Assembly (NCBI GenBank): GCA_948938605.1
Contig: CARAIG010000073.1
Location: 62,001 to 126,000, forward strand
Direction: 5' to 3'
From: an uncultured Eubacteriales bacterium
Lineage (GTDB): Bacteria > Bacillota > Clostridia > Christensenellales > CAG-314
Length of the DNA: 64,000 nucleotides
The notes below the pieces were generated by a model. That model saw only the letters and a program-made list of their open reading frames with translations. It searched no databases and was not told where the DNA came from. The translations under genes were made by a program, and so were the position numbers. How positions within the stretch are numbered: position 1 is the stretch's first letter; each line of letters begins with the position of its first letter. This document shows, in pieces, positions 44,529-54,079 of this stretch.

Positions 44529-47500
44529 ATGAACATTTACAAAAGAACCAAAAATTTAGTTTACACATCTCCCGAAACGGCAAATATCGAATTCGATTTG
44601 ACCGACAACTTTACGGAAATTGCCCAACGGAATATTGAAAACGTCAGTAAGAAAAACGGCAATTTGGATATAATGTTGGTTTACCACCAATTCAACGACG
44701 AAAAGGAAGTTGCAAAAGCGGCGGAAAAGGAAACGGTTGAAAAACTGCGGAAACAAAATAAATCCGTCAATTTTGAGTATGTAAACGAAGATACGTTAAA
44801 AAGTTTTGTTTCGGATAAAATGGTCAAGGAACAATGCGCCGTTTCGCAACCGCAAAAAGTTGACAAGTCTTGGATAAAAACGCTTGTGGAATTTATAATA
44901 GCGGCACTGTCCTTTGCGGCTGCTATACCTACCGTATTAACGTTTGTGCAAAACAGTAAAATTGTTTTAAGCGTACTTTTGGGTGTTGCAATAGTCATCG
45001 GTGCGGCGTTTACCGTACTGTCGGCGTTAGACCTTGTTAAGACCGTTAAACGCAAAAAAGCACAGTTGTCCGATTTAAGGAAAAACCTTGACATTTCTGC
45101 CGCTTGCAAATGGGATGAAAAGGACTTTGTTTATAAATCGCAAAATAACATATACGTTTTTTTCAATACGTCTGCAAGCGATGCTTATTGGCAGTTGTTT
45201 AAAAAATATTTGGAATGTTTACCTAAGCAAACGGCGTTTTCTTGCATAATATTTAAACTTGTCAATAATCCTACGAACAATTTAAAGTATTTTAGCGAAG
45301 TGTTTGCGGGAAAAGACAGCGGATATAACGTTAACGAAAAATCCAAGTTTGAACAAATTAATCCAAATAAAAAAGCGCAGGTGTTCGGCTATGTTTTAGC
45401 GCCGCTTACCGACGAAGAAAAACGCGTATGCGTCGAAGAACTTAAAAATTCGCACAAATTTGTAAGCAGGGGAATTGCCAACGGCGGGCGCGATTCGTTA
45501 TACCGTCTAATGAAAAACGACGGCATTTTAGACGAAGCAAATTATTTTAACTTGGTAAACAACATTTACGACAACATAAAAGACAAATCGCAACTAAACA
45601 AAGACGGCATAAGGGCGGCGCTTTCGTTTTTGGCGGCATTAAAAAGCATTTTGTCATTGCTTCCGAACAATGTAAATGTAAGCGGTTCGCCGGAATCGGA
45701 TATGTTTTTTAATTCCGAATTGCTGCAAAAAATCAACTCGGAATTGTTAGAAAACGGTGAAGCCGCGCTTAAAAATACCCTTTGTTACATATGGAAAGTT
45801 TGGCAAAACGATTTAATGGTTGTGGCAGACTGCGAGTATCAATTGCTTATAACTGCTTTGTCGGCAGATTGGTCGATTGCCCCGTACAAATGGGCGATAG
45901 AAAGTTTTTTAAATTATATAGGTTATCTTAAATCTGACGCACGTAATAGGCAATATTGCCTTGCCGCGTCCGAGATTAACCTTATTATCGAACTTGTTAA
46001 ATCTTGGCACGAAGCCAACGGCAAACAGGATTTAATTGCCGGGTATTTTGCAACAGACTATTTAGATGTTTTAAAGGTTATTCTTCGGCTGAATTGTGCA
46101 AACGGACAGTACGGTTTAAATTACGATTTGTTGCAGTTTATTCAGCAAACTGTTTTTGCCGATACGCGTGCGTCTTTAAATAAAGAACTGTTACAATCCG
46201 TCAACGGGTTTTACGTTTCCGAACCCGTCAAAACGGCGTTTATGCACAATGCCGTTGTTGTCCCTAAGGTTTTTGACGATGACGTTGTGCGGTATGTAGG
46301 CAATATGTCTAACGGTTGTCGCGAAATGCACAAAGCTTACCTTGTTGAGCGTAGTAAAATATTGCAATTGGATTGTACCGTTGCGCAAAACGTTCCTGCG
46401 TTTTTTCAATTGTTCGGCACGTGTGAAAACAGCGCTGAGTATTATTCGTTGCTTATCGCAAACGACGAACAGTGCGTTTTGGAATTTTATTCCGAACTGT
46501 ACCGTCGCTGCAACAATATTGCCAAGCAAAATGTTAAGTATTTTAAATACTTAAAAGTGACGGGTGAAATATCCGACGGAAACGACAGTTTGTTGCCTAA
46601 ATATAAATTCGTTGAAAAACTGTCAAATTGTTTATTTGCTGAATGTCAGGGCGAATTGGTGCAGAATATACTGTGCGGTGTTCCGTCGGGCGAAGAGTTG
46701 CTGTCCTGTGGACTGCTTAACTGTGACGTGTTTTATTTTTTGCACGACTTATATCTTTTAGACAGCGGTGTAAAGGACGTTGTTTTCATTAATACTGTTT
46801 CAAGTAAGTCGTACAAGTTTATGGATTATTTTATTTGTACAGAACTGATAGGTAAACGAAACAATTCAGATAGTCAATTTGACGAAATTTTTGAAAAATT
46901 GATTCGTATTATTGCCGAAAGCGGCAATACCTGCTTCTTTTCCAAATACTTGCTGTCTATTGTTAATATGGATAATATTCTCAACAGCAATCGAAAAATA
47001 ATAGCCGAATTAATTAACGGTAATACAAATTTGAAGTTGGGGTTAAATGACGACGTTCAATTAAACAATCAAGACATTAGGCTTATTTTGGATTTTTGTT
47101 ACGGTTTGAAAGTTCAGTTGGGTATAGATAAATTAAATCAATTATGTCCTTTTATAAGGTTATTGCCCGTAAAAGGCGATCTTGTAGAAGAAGCGGATAT
47201 GTTTATTAAATATGTCCTTTTCGATGAAAAACTTGAATTTAAAACGGAAAATGCAAAATTAAAATTTGTTGAAAAATTAAAAACGTTTTCCAATAACAGT
47301 TGTTATTTGTTGTATAAAGTTGTAGTATTGAGAGACGAGAACTTTTATCGATACAGTTACGTTGTTGCTGATAAACTTTGCGATGCTATGTACGCACATA
47401 ATTTGTTCCCTTTAATAGACAGTTTGGAGTATTTAGACGAACAGAATAAAAACAACTTAATACGTACTATTGTTAAAAAAATCGATACTAATGGTTTGAG

Positions 47501-48020
47501 TGAAAACGTGCTTATGCAATACCATAGGTTTTTTGTTGAAAATGAACCTGTTGTGGACGCGTATACTAGGGACGGGTACAGTGCAAGTATGCAAGTTTTA
47601 CTAAATTTGAGAATTACAAATATTATAAATAAAATTACTGAAAATATGTATCGCAACTTGGATCAAAGCATCGGTTATTTGTTTATCTACGCGCGAGATA
47701 TGTTGAAAAATGTATGTTTACTCAGTCCAAAAGCATTGTCCGAAAAGGGCGAAACGGATGTAAATAAAGTTTATGCAAAATTTACAGAAATAAGTTTAAT
47801 CGTGGAACAAAACGGGGCAAAGTATATAGCAAAGGAGTATCAAGATCTAATTGACGCAATAGTGTTTGGAAAAATCACAAACATCAGGGACGCAGTAAAA
47901 CTTAAAGTAATTAACGATTTGATTGCATTGTTGCAAGACGGCGACCGCATTGTCGCAATTGAACCGCTTTTAAGAACAAAGCACATATTCTTGCTGAAAT
48001 CTATTAAAAACAAAATGTAG
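44529..48020 (+). CDS. Very large membrane protein of unknown function (1163 residues)
   Basis: I do not recognise this family. The N-terminal ~115 residues are soluble and charged. Two membrane helices follow (~118-140 and ~145-170, starting WIKTLVEFIIAALSFAAAIPTV) with a short turn and a basic stop (KRKKAQ). Roughly 980 predominantly helical residues then lie on one side of the membrane, rich in Leu, Asn and Lys and with scattered Cys, without a nucleotide-binding motif that I can see. The second half of the gene is visibly more AT-rich. The ribosome site is weak (CGGAG). It is alone in its transcription unit. A scaffold or helical-repeat protein is possible, but nothing proves it. Confidence 0.7.
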   Translation: MNIYKRTKNLVYTSPETANIEFDLTDNFTEIAQRNIENVSKKNGNLDIMLVYHQFNDEKEVAKAAEKETVEKLRKQNKSVNFEYVNEDTLKSFVSDKMVKEQCAVSQPQKVDKSWIKTLVEFIIAALSFAAAIPTVLTFVQNSKIVLSVLLGVAIVIGAAFTVLSALDLVKTVKRKKAQLSDLRKNLDISAACKWDEKDFVYKSQNNIYVFFNTSASDAYWQLFKKYLECLPKQTAFSCIIFKLVNNPTNNLKYFSEVFAGKDSGYNVNEKSKFEQINPNKKAQVFGYVLAPLTDEEKRVCVEELKNSHKFVSRGIANGGRDSLYRLMKNDGILDEANYFNLVNNIYDNIKDKSQLNKDGIRAALSFLAALKSILSLLPNNVNVSGSPESDMFFNSELLQKINSELLENGEAALKNTLCYIWKVWQNDLMVVADCEYQLLITALSADWSIAPYKWAIESFLNYIGYLKSDARNRQYCLAASEINLIIELVKSWHEANGKQDLIAGYFATDYLDVLKVILRLNCANGQYGLNYDLLQFIQQTVFADTRASLNKELLQSVNGFYVSEPVKTAFMHNAVVVPKVFDDDVVRYVGNMSNGCREMHKAYLVERSKILQLDCTVAQNVPAFFQLFGTCENSAEYYSLLIANDEQCVLEFYSELYRRCNNIAKQNVKYFKYLKVTGEISDGNDSLLPKYKFVEKLSNCLFAECQGELVQNILCGVPSGEELLSCGLLNCDVFYFLHDLYLLDSGVKDVVFINTVSSKSYKFMDYFICTELIGKRNNSDSQFDEIFEKLIRIIAESGNTCFFSKYLLSIVNMDNILNSNRKIIAELINGNTNLKLGLNDDVQLNNQDIRLILDFCYGLKVQLGIDKLNQLCPFIRLLPVKGDLVEEADMFIKYVLFDEKLEFKTENAKLKFVEKLKTFSNNSCYLLYKVVVLRDENFYRYSYVVADKLCDAMYAHNLFPLIDSLEYLDEQNKNNLIRTIVKKIDTNGLSENVLMQYHRFFVENEPVVDAYTRDGYSASMQVLLNLRITNIINKITENMYRNLDQSIGYLFIYARDMLKNVCLLSPKALSEKGETDVNKVYAKFTEISLIVEQNGAKYIAKEYQDLIDAIVFGKITNIRDAVKLKVINDLIALLQDGDRIVAIEPLLRTKHIFLLKSIKNKM

Positions 48021-48044
48021 TTTTGGGCTAACGCCGCCTAAACT

Positions 48045-48084
48045 AAAAAATACGACCGACAAAAACTGTCGGTCGTATTTTTTA
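48045..48084. terminator. Bidirectional terminator between the large orphan and degV
   Basis: Arms of 11 bases (48051-48061 and 48067-48077) extended by A6/T6 tracts, loop AAAAC. It serves both convergent genes. Confidence 0.9.
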
Positions 48085-48152
48085 TATTCAAAATTATTTG
48101 ATTAGTTGTAAAGTGCTGGAACATACAATGTTTAATGTGTCTTAATTATTGT

Positions 48153-49025
48153 TTACGCCGAACGTTCGTCGCCGAGGAAGTATACTGCAACTGTGCCCAC
48201 GCCGCAGTGCGAACCGATTACGGGACCAATTTCGTACAGTTTAACGTCCGCTTTGGGGTAGATAACTTTTAACTGTTCAACAACTTTGTTTGCGTCGTCA
48301 ATGCAGTCGCTGTGCGCAACCCACATTCTGCCGTCGTAATTTTCGCCGTTTTGCACGTGGGCGGCAACTTCTTCCAATGTTTTGGCAATGGCTTTTGTTT
48401 TGCCCATTGTTTTTGCGTAGGCAATTATTTTGCCTTCGCGGTTCAACCGCAGTAACGGACATACGCCTAAAATGTTGCCGATTGTTGCGGCAGGTCCGCT
48501 AACTCTGCCGCTGCGGCGGTAGTACGTAAGCGTGGTGGAAAAAAACTGGTGGTGAATTTTGTAACGGTTTTCCTTTGCAAAGTCGTACAGTTCGTCGAAA
48601 CTTGCGCCGTTATCCCGCATATCCGCCAACATATCCACTAAAATGCCGTATCCCAAGCAGCCGCAAGTGGAATCTATTACTATTATTCGTCGATTAGGAA
48701 ATTCCTTTTTCAGTTCTTCTGCTGCGTAATAAGCATTGTATACGGAATTGGACAAGCCCGAATCGAACGCCACGTGCAACAAGTCCCCGCGGCTTAAATG
48801 CTGACGGAAAAAGTTTTTGTAACGTTCGGTATTAATTTGCGATGTAGTAGGGCGCTTGCCTTGTTTTAGAAGTTTGTAAAAATTTGTTCTGCCGTTAAAT
48901 TCGCCCATATCGTCTACGTATTCCGTTTCGTCCAAACAATATGTGTAAGGCAGCGCGGAAATTTGACGTTGCGCAAGGTAGTTTATTGGTAAATCGGCAG
49001 TGGATTCGCAAGTAAGAATAAACAT
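48153..49025 (-). CDS. DegV-family fatty-acid-binding protein
   Basis: Start at 49025 (MFILTCESTADLP), supported by ACGGAGG on the minus strand; an earlier frame to 49187 runs through a promoter region. 290 residues. Family phrases are TCESTADLPINY, KRPTTSQINTERY, HVAFDSGLSNSVYNAYY, VIDSTCGCLGYGILV and the C-terminal GPVIGSHCGVGTVAVYFLG. DegV proteins bind fatty acids and can act with fatty-acid kinase (FakA/FakB). It is monocistronic here and divergent from a possible small RNA. Confidence 0.93.
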   Translation of the reverse strand: MFILTCESTADLPINYLAQRQISALPYTYCLDETEYVDDMGEFNGRTNFYKLLKQGKRPTTSQINTERYKNFFRQHLSRGDLLHVAFDSGLSNSVYNAYYAAEELKKEFPNRRIIVIDSTCGCLGYGILVDMLADMRDNGASFDELYDFAKENRYKIHHQFFSTTLTYYRRSGRVSGPAATIGNILGVCPLLRLNREGKIIAYAKTMGKTKAIAKTLEEVAAHVQNGENYDGRMWVAHSDCIDDANKVVEQLKVIYPKADVKLYEIGPVIGSHCGVGTVAVYFLGDERSA

Positions 49026-49081
49026 TTTATTTAACCTCCGTAATGCGTATTCTTGTTTAATGTTATTGTTTAATAATGTGG

Positions 49082-49111
49082 TTGACAATTTCAATATATT
49101 TGCCGTATAAT
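49082..49111 (+). promoter_or_regulatory. Promoter of a putative small RNA
   Basis: Consensus TTGACA (49082-49087), 18-base spacer, consensus TATAAT (49106-49111). It points away from degV and into a region with no convincing gene but with a closing stem and T-run 90 bases on. Confidence 0.8.
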
Positions 49112-49117
49112 AGCAAA

Positions 49118-49210
49118 CGTAAGAAGTGATTGGCTCGGTGTTACGATTTATTCGTTTCGTCCTTGTAGCCCCCACCCACATAAGCATTACGCTGGTGGCA
49201 CTTCTTTTTT
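49118..49210 (+). ncRNA. Putative ~90-nt small RNA, family not recognised
   Basis: From the predicted +1 the RNA has 5' AAGAAGTG (49121-49128) pairing with CACTTCTT (49199-49206), immediately followed by a T-run. This is the form of a small RNA closed by its own terminator stem. A second hairpin with T-rich tail follows at 49213-49234. The interior has a C-rich segment GTAGCCCCCACCCAC. A GTG-started frame of 71 codons (49126-49341) overlaps but has no ribosome site. I could not assign it to SRP RNA, tmRNA or a riboswitch. A 6S-like or novel RNA remains possible. Confidence 0.5.
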
Positions 49211-49212
49211 AT

Positions 49213-49240
49213 GCCTTGAATTTATTTTCAAGGCTTATTT
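49213..49240 (+). terminator. Second hairpin after the small RNA
   Basis: Arms GCCTTGAA/TTCAAGGC, six-base loop, then TTATTTT. It is a backup terminator. The stretch 49240-49566 is without a supported gene and holds a weak match (about 49345-49400) to the dispersed repeat of 59.2 kb. Confidence 0.65.
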
Positions 49241-49566
49241 TATCGGCATTGTTTTTACTTGTTTTCGGTACTGTGTATTATCTTATTCAAAATGCCGCTT
49301 GGACTGTACAAACCCACAAAAGCGTAGCAATGGGATATTAAAATACCGCACCGAAAGTGCGCATTTTGCACGCCCTTGCCGCATTGTGACGTTCATACAT
49401 AGCGTAAATATTAATTGTGCAGTCAATACTTAAATTACGCACAACGTTTAAAATTAGCGGTTAGGGTATCCTATGGCTAAGATTATACACCAAGTTAAAC
49501 GCAAAGTTTCCCTACCGTTTACTAAACAGGGTCTACGTTGCATTATCGTCAAAATAGAGCAAAAAA

Positions 49567-49597
49567 AGCAACTCTACTGTGAGTAGAGTTGCTTTTT
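49567..49597 (+). terminator. Terminator upstream of the XRE gene
   Basis: Twelve-base perfect arms (49567-49578 and 49582-49593) with a three-base loop and TTTTT. It insulates the XRE gene from transcription arriving from the left. Confidence 0.8.
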
Positions 49598-49611
49598 CAA
49601 TGAATTTTTGC

Positions 49612-49641
49612 TTGCAAAAACAAGCGTATATGTGGTAAAAT
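49612..49641 (+). promoter_or_regulatory. Promoter of the XRE gene, predicted leaderless
   Basis: TTGCAA (49612-49617), 18-base spacer with TGTGG, TAAAAT (49636-49641). Only six bases lie between the -10 and the ATG at 49648, and no ribosome site exists. Confidence 0.6.
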
Positions 49642-49647
49642 GGCATT

Positions 49648-50283
49648 ATGGAAGAATTAAAAGACATTATCGCCCATAATTTGGTAATTTACCGTAAAAA
49701 TGCAAAATTGACCCAGCAGGAAATTGCGGACAAACTTAATTATTCGGATAAAGCCGTCAGTAAATGGGAGCGCGGCGAAGGTATGCCGGATATTTCCGTA
49801 TTAAAAACCCTTGCGGATATTTACGGCATTACCGTCAACGATTTTTTGGTTGTCCCCGACAGTAAGCCTGTTAAGCCCAATACGCGTACCCGCGCGGCTA
49901 AACATTGGCTTGTGTCGTTGCTTTCGTTCGGACTTGTGTGGTTTATTGCTACCATTGCAATGGCAATAGGTTTAATAGTGGATAAAACTTTGCCTATGGC
50001 GGAATACGCTTACATTGTGGCATTGCCTGTATCTATGATAGTGTTGGTTGTGTTCAGCAGTATATGGGGTAAGTTATGGATGCAAGCATTGTCCGTATCC
50101 GCCTTGGTGTGGTCGGTTTGCGTGTTGGTTCACGTCATACTGTCGCCGTTGCTCGGAATTTCCGCCTACGCTTGGACAATTTACATTGCGGGCGCGGCTT
50201 TGCAATTGCTTGTGGTACTGTGGTATTTGCTGCGTTTCTTTATGAAGCGAACAATCAAAATCGACAATATTCACGGCAAGTAG
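49648..50283 (+). CDS. XRE-family HTH regulator with membrane domain
   Basis: 211 residues. An N-terminal Cro/CI-type HTH (~1-65; LTQQEIADKLNYSDKAVSKWERGEG) is fused to four hydrophobic helices (~88-200). This architecture is known from Firmicutes regulators that sense the membrane or envelope. It is convergent with pyruvate kinase and in its own transcription unit. The signal sensed is unknown. Confidence 0.88.
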   Translation: MEELKDIIAHNLVIYRKNAKLTQQEIADKLNYSDKAVSKWERGEGMPDISVLKTLADIYGITVNDFLVVPDSKPVKPNTRTRAAKHWLVSLLSFGLVWFIATIAMAIGLIVDKTLPMAEYAYIVALPVSMIVLVVFSSIWGKLWMQALSVSALVWSVCVLVHVILSPLLGISAYAWTIYIAGAALQLLVVLWYLLRFFMKRTIKIDNIHGK

Positions 50284-50340
50284 TATAACGGAATGTAAAA
50301 AACGCAGTTCGTTGTCTTTTTGTAATTTAGTATGTAAAAA

Positions 50341-50376
50341 GGCGACCGTCAATTTAGACGGCCGCCTAATTTTTTA
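50341..50376. terminator. Terminator between XRE gene and pyruvate kinase
   Basis: Arms GGCGACCGTC/GACGGCCGCC (one A-C mismatch) with A-run before and T-run after. It serves both convergent genes. Confidence 0.75.
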
Positions 50377-50380
50377 TAAC

Positions 50381-51805
50381 TTATTCTTCTGCAAGTTTGC
50401 CTACTTTAATAAGGTTCGTGCCTGCTTTTTTGCCTAGCGGAACGCCTGCTGTAATTACTATATTATCGCCCGTTTTAGCAAGTCCCAAACGTCTAACCGT
50501 TTCCTCGGCGTTAATAAACATATCGTCGGTATTGTCGAACGTTTGGCAAATTGTAGGTATTACGCCCCAACTGGGGGATAATTGGTGGTACACTCTGTCG
50601 CTGTTTGTCATTGCAACAATGGGGGCTTCGGGACGGAAGCGCGATACCATACGCGCCGACACTCCGCTTGCCGTATAAACCACAATTGCTTTTGCGTTAA
50701 TGTCAAACGCAGTGTTGACGGTAGCGTGCGAAATTGCGTCGGTGTTGTTCATCAAGGTAAAGGGCGAACCGGTATACATTTGTTTGTAGTCGATGTTGCG
50801 TTCCGCTTCTTCCGCAATGCGCGCCATAGTAGCGATAGTGTTAGGCGGGTTAATGCCTACTGCGCTTTCGGCGGATAGCATTACGCAACTCGATCCGTCG
50901 TATACGGCGTTGGCAACGTCTACTATTTCCGCGCGGGTGGGGCGCAGCTTTGTAACCATACTTTCCAACATTTCGGTTGCGGTAATTACAAACTTGCCTT
51001 GCATACGGCTTTTGGTAATCATCATTTTTTGCATTGCGGGCAGTTTTTCGTAAGGCAATTCTACTCCCAAATCGCCGCGCGCAACCATAATGCCGTCCGA
51101 TTCCTTAATTATTTCGTCCAAGTTGTCAATGCCGCTTTGACTTTCGATTTTGCTTACTATGCAAGCGTCTTTTGCGCCGTGTTCGGCAAGATAGTTGCGT
51201 ATATCTCTTACGCATTGTCCGTCTTGTACAAAACTTGCCGCGTACATTTCCGCTCCGTTTTTAATGCCGAAGTCAAGGTCGCGCTTGTCTTGTTCGGACA
51301 AAAACGGCATATTCAATTTGACGTTGGGTACAAACAAACCTTTGCGGTCGCTCAAAGTCCCGCTGTTTTGCGCTTCGGTGTGGATTGTTCCGTCTTTGTC
51401 AATGGACGTAACGCGGAAAATCAGTAAACCGTCGTTAAGCAAAATAGTGCAGTCGTCTTGAATATCCTTGTATAAATTTTTGTATGTTATCGATACTTTT
51501 GTTTCGTCCCCTACAACATCGGTATTTACAAAGTCAAACGGCATACCTTCGCGGACTTCGATTTTTCCGTTTTTAAATGTGCCTATGCGAATTTCCGGTC
51601 CTTTGGTATCGATCATAATAGGTATCGGCGCGCCTAAGCTGCGGCGTACCTTTTTTACGGTATCGATTTTCGATTGGTGTTCTTCGTAGACGCCGTGGCT
51701 CATATTGATACGCGCCACATTCATTCCGGCAAGCGCCATTTTCTTTAATTGGTCGTAAGTACTGCTTGCGGGACCCAACGTGCAAATAATTTTTGTTTTT
51801 CTCAT
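50381..51805 (-). CDS. pyk: Pyruvate kinase
   Basis: Converts phosphoenolpyruvate and ADP to pyruvate and ATP in glycolysis. The 474 residues contain TKIICTLGPASSTYDQL, MNVARINMSHG, MIDTKGPEIRIG, the active-site signature IVSKIESQSGIDNLDEI, GIMVARGDLGVELP and VMLSAESAVG. It lacks the extra C-terminal PEP-utiliser domain of some Bacilli. An ACGGAGG ribosome site on the minus strand precedes it. Monocistronic. Confidence 0.97.
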   Translation of the reverse strand: MRKTKIICTLGPASSTYDQLKKMALAGMNVARINMSHGVYEEHQSKIDTVKKVRRSLGAPIPIMIDTKGPEIRIGTFKNGKIEVREGMPFDFVNTDVVGDETKVSITYKNLYKDIQDDCTILLNDGLLIFRVTSIDKDGTIHTEAQNSGTLSDRKGLFVPNVKLNMPFLSEQDKRDLDFGIKNGAEMYAASFVQDGQCVRDIRNYLAEHGAKDACIVSKIESQSGIDNLDEIIKESDGIMVARGDLGVELPYEKLPAMQKMMITKSRMQGKFVITATEMLESMVTKLRPTRAEIVDVANAVYDGSSCVMLSAESAVGINPPNTIATMARIAEEAERNIDYKQMYTGSPFTLMNNTDAISHATVNTAFDINAKAIVVYTASGVSARMVSRFRPEAPIVAMTNSDRVYHQLSPSWGVIPTICQTFDNTDDMFINAEETVRRLGLAKTGDNIVITAGVPLGKKAGTNLIKVGKLAEE

Positions 51806-52016
51806 TTTGCCTCCGTAATGCTAGCCGTATGGTTCAATTGCTCTGCGGTTAAAAACCATATTTCGCATCATATGTATTATACGCCAAATTGCAACAAATG
51901 TAAATAAACTTTTACAAAAAATTATATAACGGGTATATTTGCCGATATAATTCTGTTTTGTAAAAACAGTTAAATTTATATACAGGTATAAAAAACAACA
52001 AAAAATATTCGTGCAA

Positions 52017-52046
52017 TTGACAAATTTGTGCGGTTAATGAGATAAT
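52017..52046 (+). promoter_or_regulatory. Promoter of psuG
   Basis: TTGACA (52017-52022), 18-base spacer, GATAAT (52041-52046), followed by a short leader and AAAGGTG ribosome site. Confidence 0.7.
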
Positions 52047-52077
52047 ATGTATTGTAAAAAAACAAAAAGGTGTTATT

Positions 52078-52992
52078 ATGCAAATTATTAAAATTTCCGA
52101 CGAAGTTACGTCGGCGCTTAAAAACAACCGCCCGGTAGTGGCATTGGAATCGACCATAATTTCGCACGGAATGCCGTACCCGCAAAACGTCGAAACGGCG
52201 CGTATGGCGGAAAAGATAGTGCGCGAAAACGGCTGTGTTCCCGCAACCGTAGCGGTAATAAGCGGCGTGCTTACAATCGGCTGTTCGGATGCCGAAATAG
52301 AATTGTTGGGTAAAAAAGGCACATCGGTCGTTAAAGTGTCCCGTCGTGATTTGCCGATAGTTGTGGCAAAGGGGCTTGACGGCGCAACGACTGTGGCGGG
52401 TACGATGTATGCGTGTTCGCTTGCAGGTATTGACGTGTTTGCCACCGGCGGCATCGGCGGCGTTCACCGTCACGCCGACAAAACTATGGATATTTCCGCC
52501 GACCTTGACGAACTTCAACAAACAAGCGTGGCGGTTGTATGCGCAGGCGCAAAGTCGATACTGGACATAGGTTTAACGTTGGAATGTCTGGAAACAAGGG
52601 GCGTTCCCGTCATTGGCTACAAAACAAGCGATATGCCCGCTTTCTACACGCAAAAAAGCGGTTTTAAAACCGATTACGAACTCGACTCCGCCAAGGAAAT
52701 AGCGCAAGCCATTTACGCTAAAAAGCAACTAAAACTCAACGGCGGAATGTTGATTGTCAACCCCATACCAAACGAATACTCTATGGATAGCGATTACATC
52801 AATTCCAACATCGAGCAGGCGTTAACCGAAGCGGACGCGCAAGGCATATCGGGCAAAAACATAACCCCGTTCCTTTTGGACAAAATTCAAAAGTTAACCT
52901 GCGGACAAAGCCTTGCGGCAAACATACAGCTTGTGTTTAATAATATACGTTTGGCGTGCGGCATTGCAAAGGAACTGTGCAATTTAAAATAA
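52078..52992 (+). CDS. psuG: Pseudouridine-5'-phosphate glycosidase
   Basis: PsuG splits pseudouridine-5'-phosphate into uracil and ribose-5-phosphate. 304 residues with the hallmark N-terminal VALESTIISHGMPYPQN, CVPATVAVISG, VSRRDLP, GATTVAGTM, FATGGIGGVHR and the late LETRGVPVIGYKT. The usual partner kinase PsuK is not in the window. A radical-SAM activase follows after 18 bases. Confidence 0.95.
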   Translation: MQIIKISDEVTSALKNNRPVVALESTIISHGMPYPQNVETARMAEKIVRENGCVPATVAVISGVLTIGCSDAEIELLGKKGTSVVKVSRRDLPIVVAKGLDGATTVAGTMYACSLAGIDVFATGGIGGVHRHADKTMDISADLDELQQTSVAVVCAGAKSILDIGLTLECLETRGVPVIGYKTSDMPAFYTQKSGFKTDYELDSAKEIAQAIYAKKQLKLNGGMLIVNPIPNEYSMDSDYINSNIEQALTEADAQGISGKNITPFLLDKIQKLTCGQSLAANIQLVFNNIRLACGIAKELCNLK

Positions 52993-53010
52993 TGTTAGGA
53001 AAATGTACTT

Positions 53011-53700
53011 ATGATTATCGGTGGAATTACAAATTTAACATTGCTTGACTTTCCCGAAAAAGTTGCGTGTACCGTTTTTACTGTCGGGTGCAACTTCCGT
53101 TGTCCGTTTTGTCACAACAATACTCTTGTTTGCGGAAACGACGGAAAACAAATATCCGTTGTCGAAGCGCTACGCTTTTTGCAAAAACGTAAACACGTTT
53201 TGGAAGGCGTGTGCTTAACGGGCGGCGAACCTTTAATCCAAAACGGCGTTGAGGAATTTTTGCAGGCAGTCAAAAGTTTGGGATATTCCGTTAAATTGGA
53301 TACAAATGGCGCATATCCCGAACGGTTGCAAACAATAGTCAAAGCGGGGCTTGTAGACTACGTTGCAATGGACGTAAAAAACAGCAAGGATAAATATTGC
53401 ATAACGGCGGGCTGTAACGAAGTTGACGTTAAAAAAATCGAACAATCGGTAGAATATCTTAAAAGCGGTGCGGTGGATTACGAATTCCGCACGACGGTTA
53501 CAGGCAACTTGCACGACGAACAAAGCATAACGGAAATGGCGCAGTGGCTTACGGGATCAAAGCGTCTGTATTTGCAAATGTTTGTAAACAGCGGCGACTT
53601 GATCGTTCCGTCCACAATCGGTTGCGACGAACAAACAATGCGCCGCTACCTTGAAATTGTCCGTCAATACGTACCTAGCGCCGAACTTCGCGGTCTTTAA
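53011..53700 (+). CDS. Anaerobic ribonucleoside-triphosphate reductase activating protein
   Basis: A 229-residue radical-SAM enzyme with CNFRCPFCHN holding the Cx3Cx2C iron-sulfur motif (~28-35) and LTGGEPLIQ for SAM. Sequence layout (MIIGGITNLTLLDFPEKVAC) fits the NrdG2-type activase, which makes the glycyl radical on class III RNR. The reductase itself is outside the window. It supports an anaerobic lifestyle. Weak ribosome site TTAGGAAA. Confidence 0.9.
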   Translation: MIIGGITNLTLLDFPEKVACTVFTVGCNFRCPFCHNNTLVCGNDGKQISVVEALRFLQKRKHVLEGVCLTGGEPLIQNGVEEFLQAVKSLGYSVKLDTNGAYPERLQTIVKAGLVDYVAMDVKNSKDKYCITAGCNEVDVKKIEQSVEYLKSGAVDYEFRTTVTGNLHDEQSITEMAQWLTGSKRLYLQMFVNSGDLIVPSTIGCDEQTMRRYLEIVRQYVPSAELRGL

Positions 53701-54079
53701 TTGCGTAACTATGCAATACCTTGTTTTCATTGTATACCCGGTCGAATAACGGTTGTTGCGGTATATAGATTGCGCATTGCTATGTCACTGTCACTCGTGC
53801 GTACGCACTTGTCTGTTATTCCTTGTTTTTTCTAGTATTCCGTTAATACGGATTTAGATATAAGGTTAAATAATAAATTATAATATAATATTTAATTTAC
53901 AGCTCGCTTAGGTTGTTGCGTTTAGTAACTGCTTTGCGGGCTATTGTCTTTTTTACAATATGCAACGTTTTTATATTTAAACTGTTAAAATTCAGCAATT
54001 TGGTAAATAATTTTGTAATGCAGCGGTTTAAAACTTCGTTCATTCAAAAAAAAACAGTGTTTATTTTTTAAAATGGGTA

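Noticed and set aside
49126..49341. 71-codon hydrophobic frame downstream of the small-RNA promoter
   Set aside because: It begins with GTG inside a probable structured RNA, has no ribosome site, and crosses two terminator-like hairpins.
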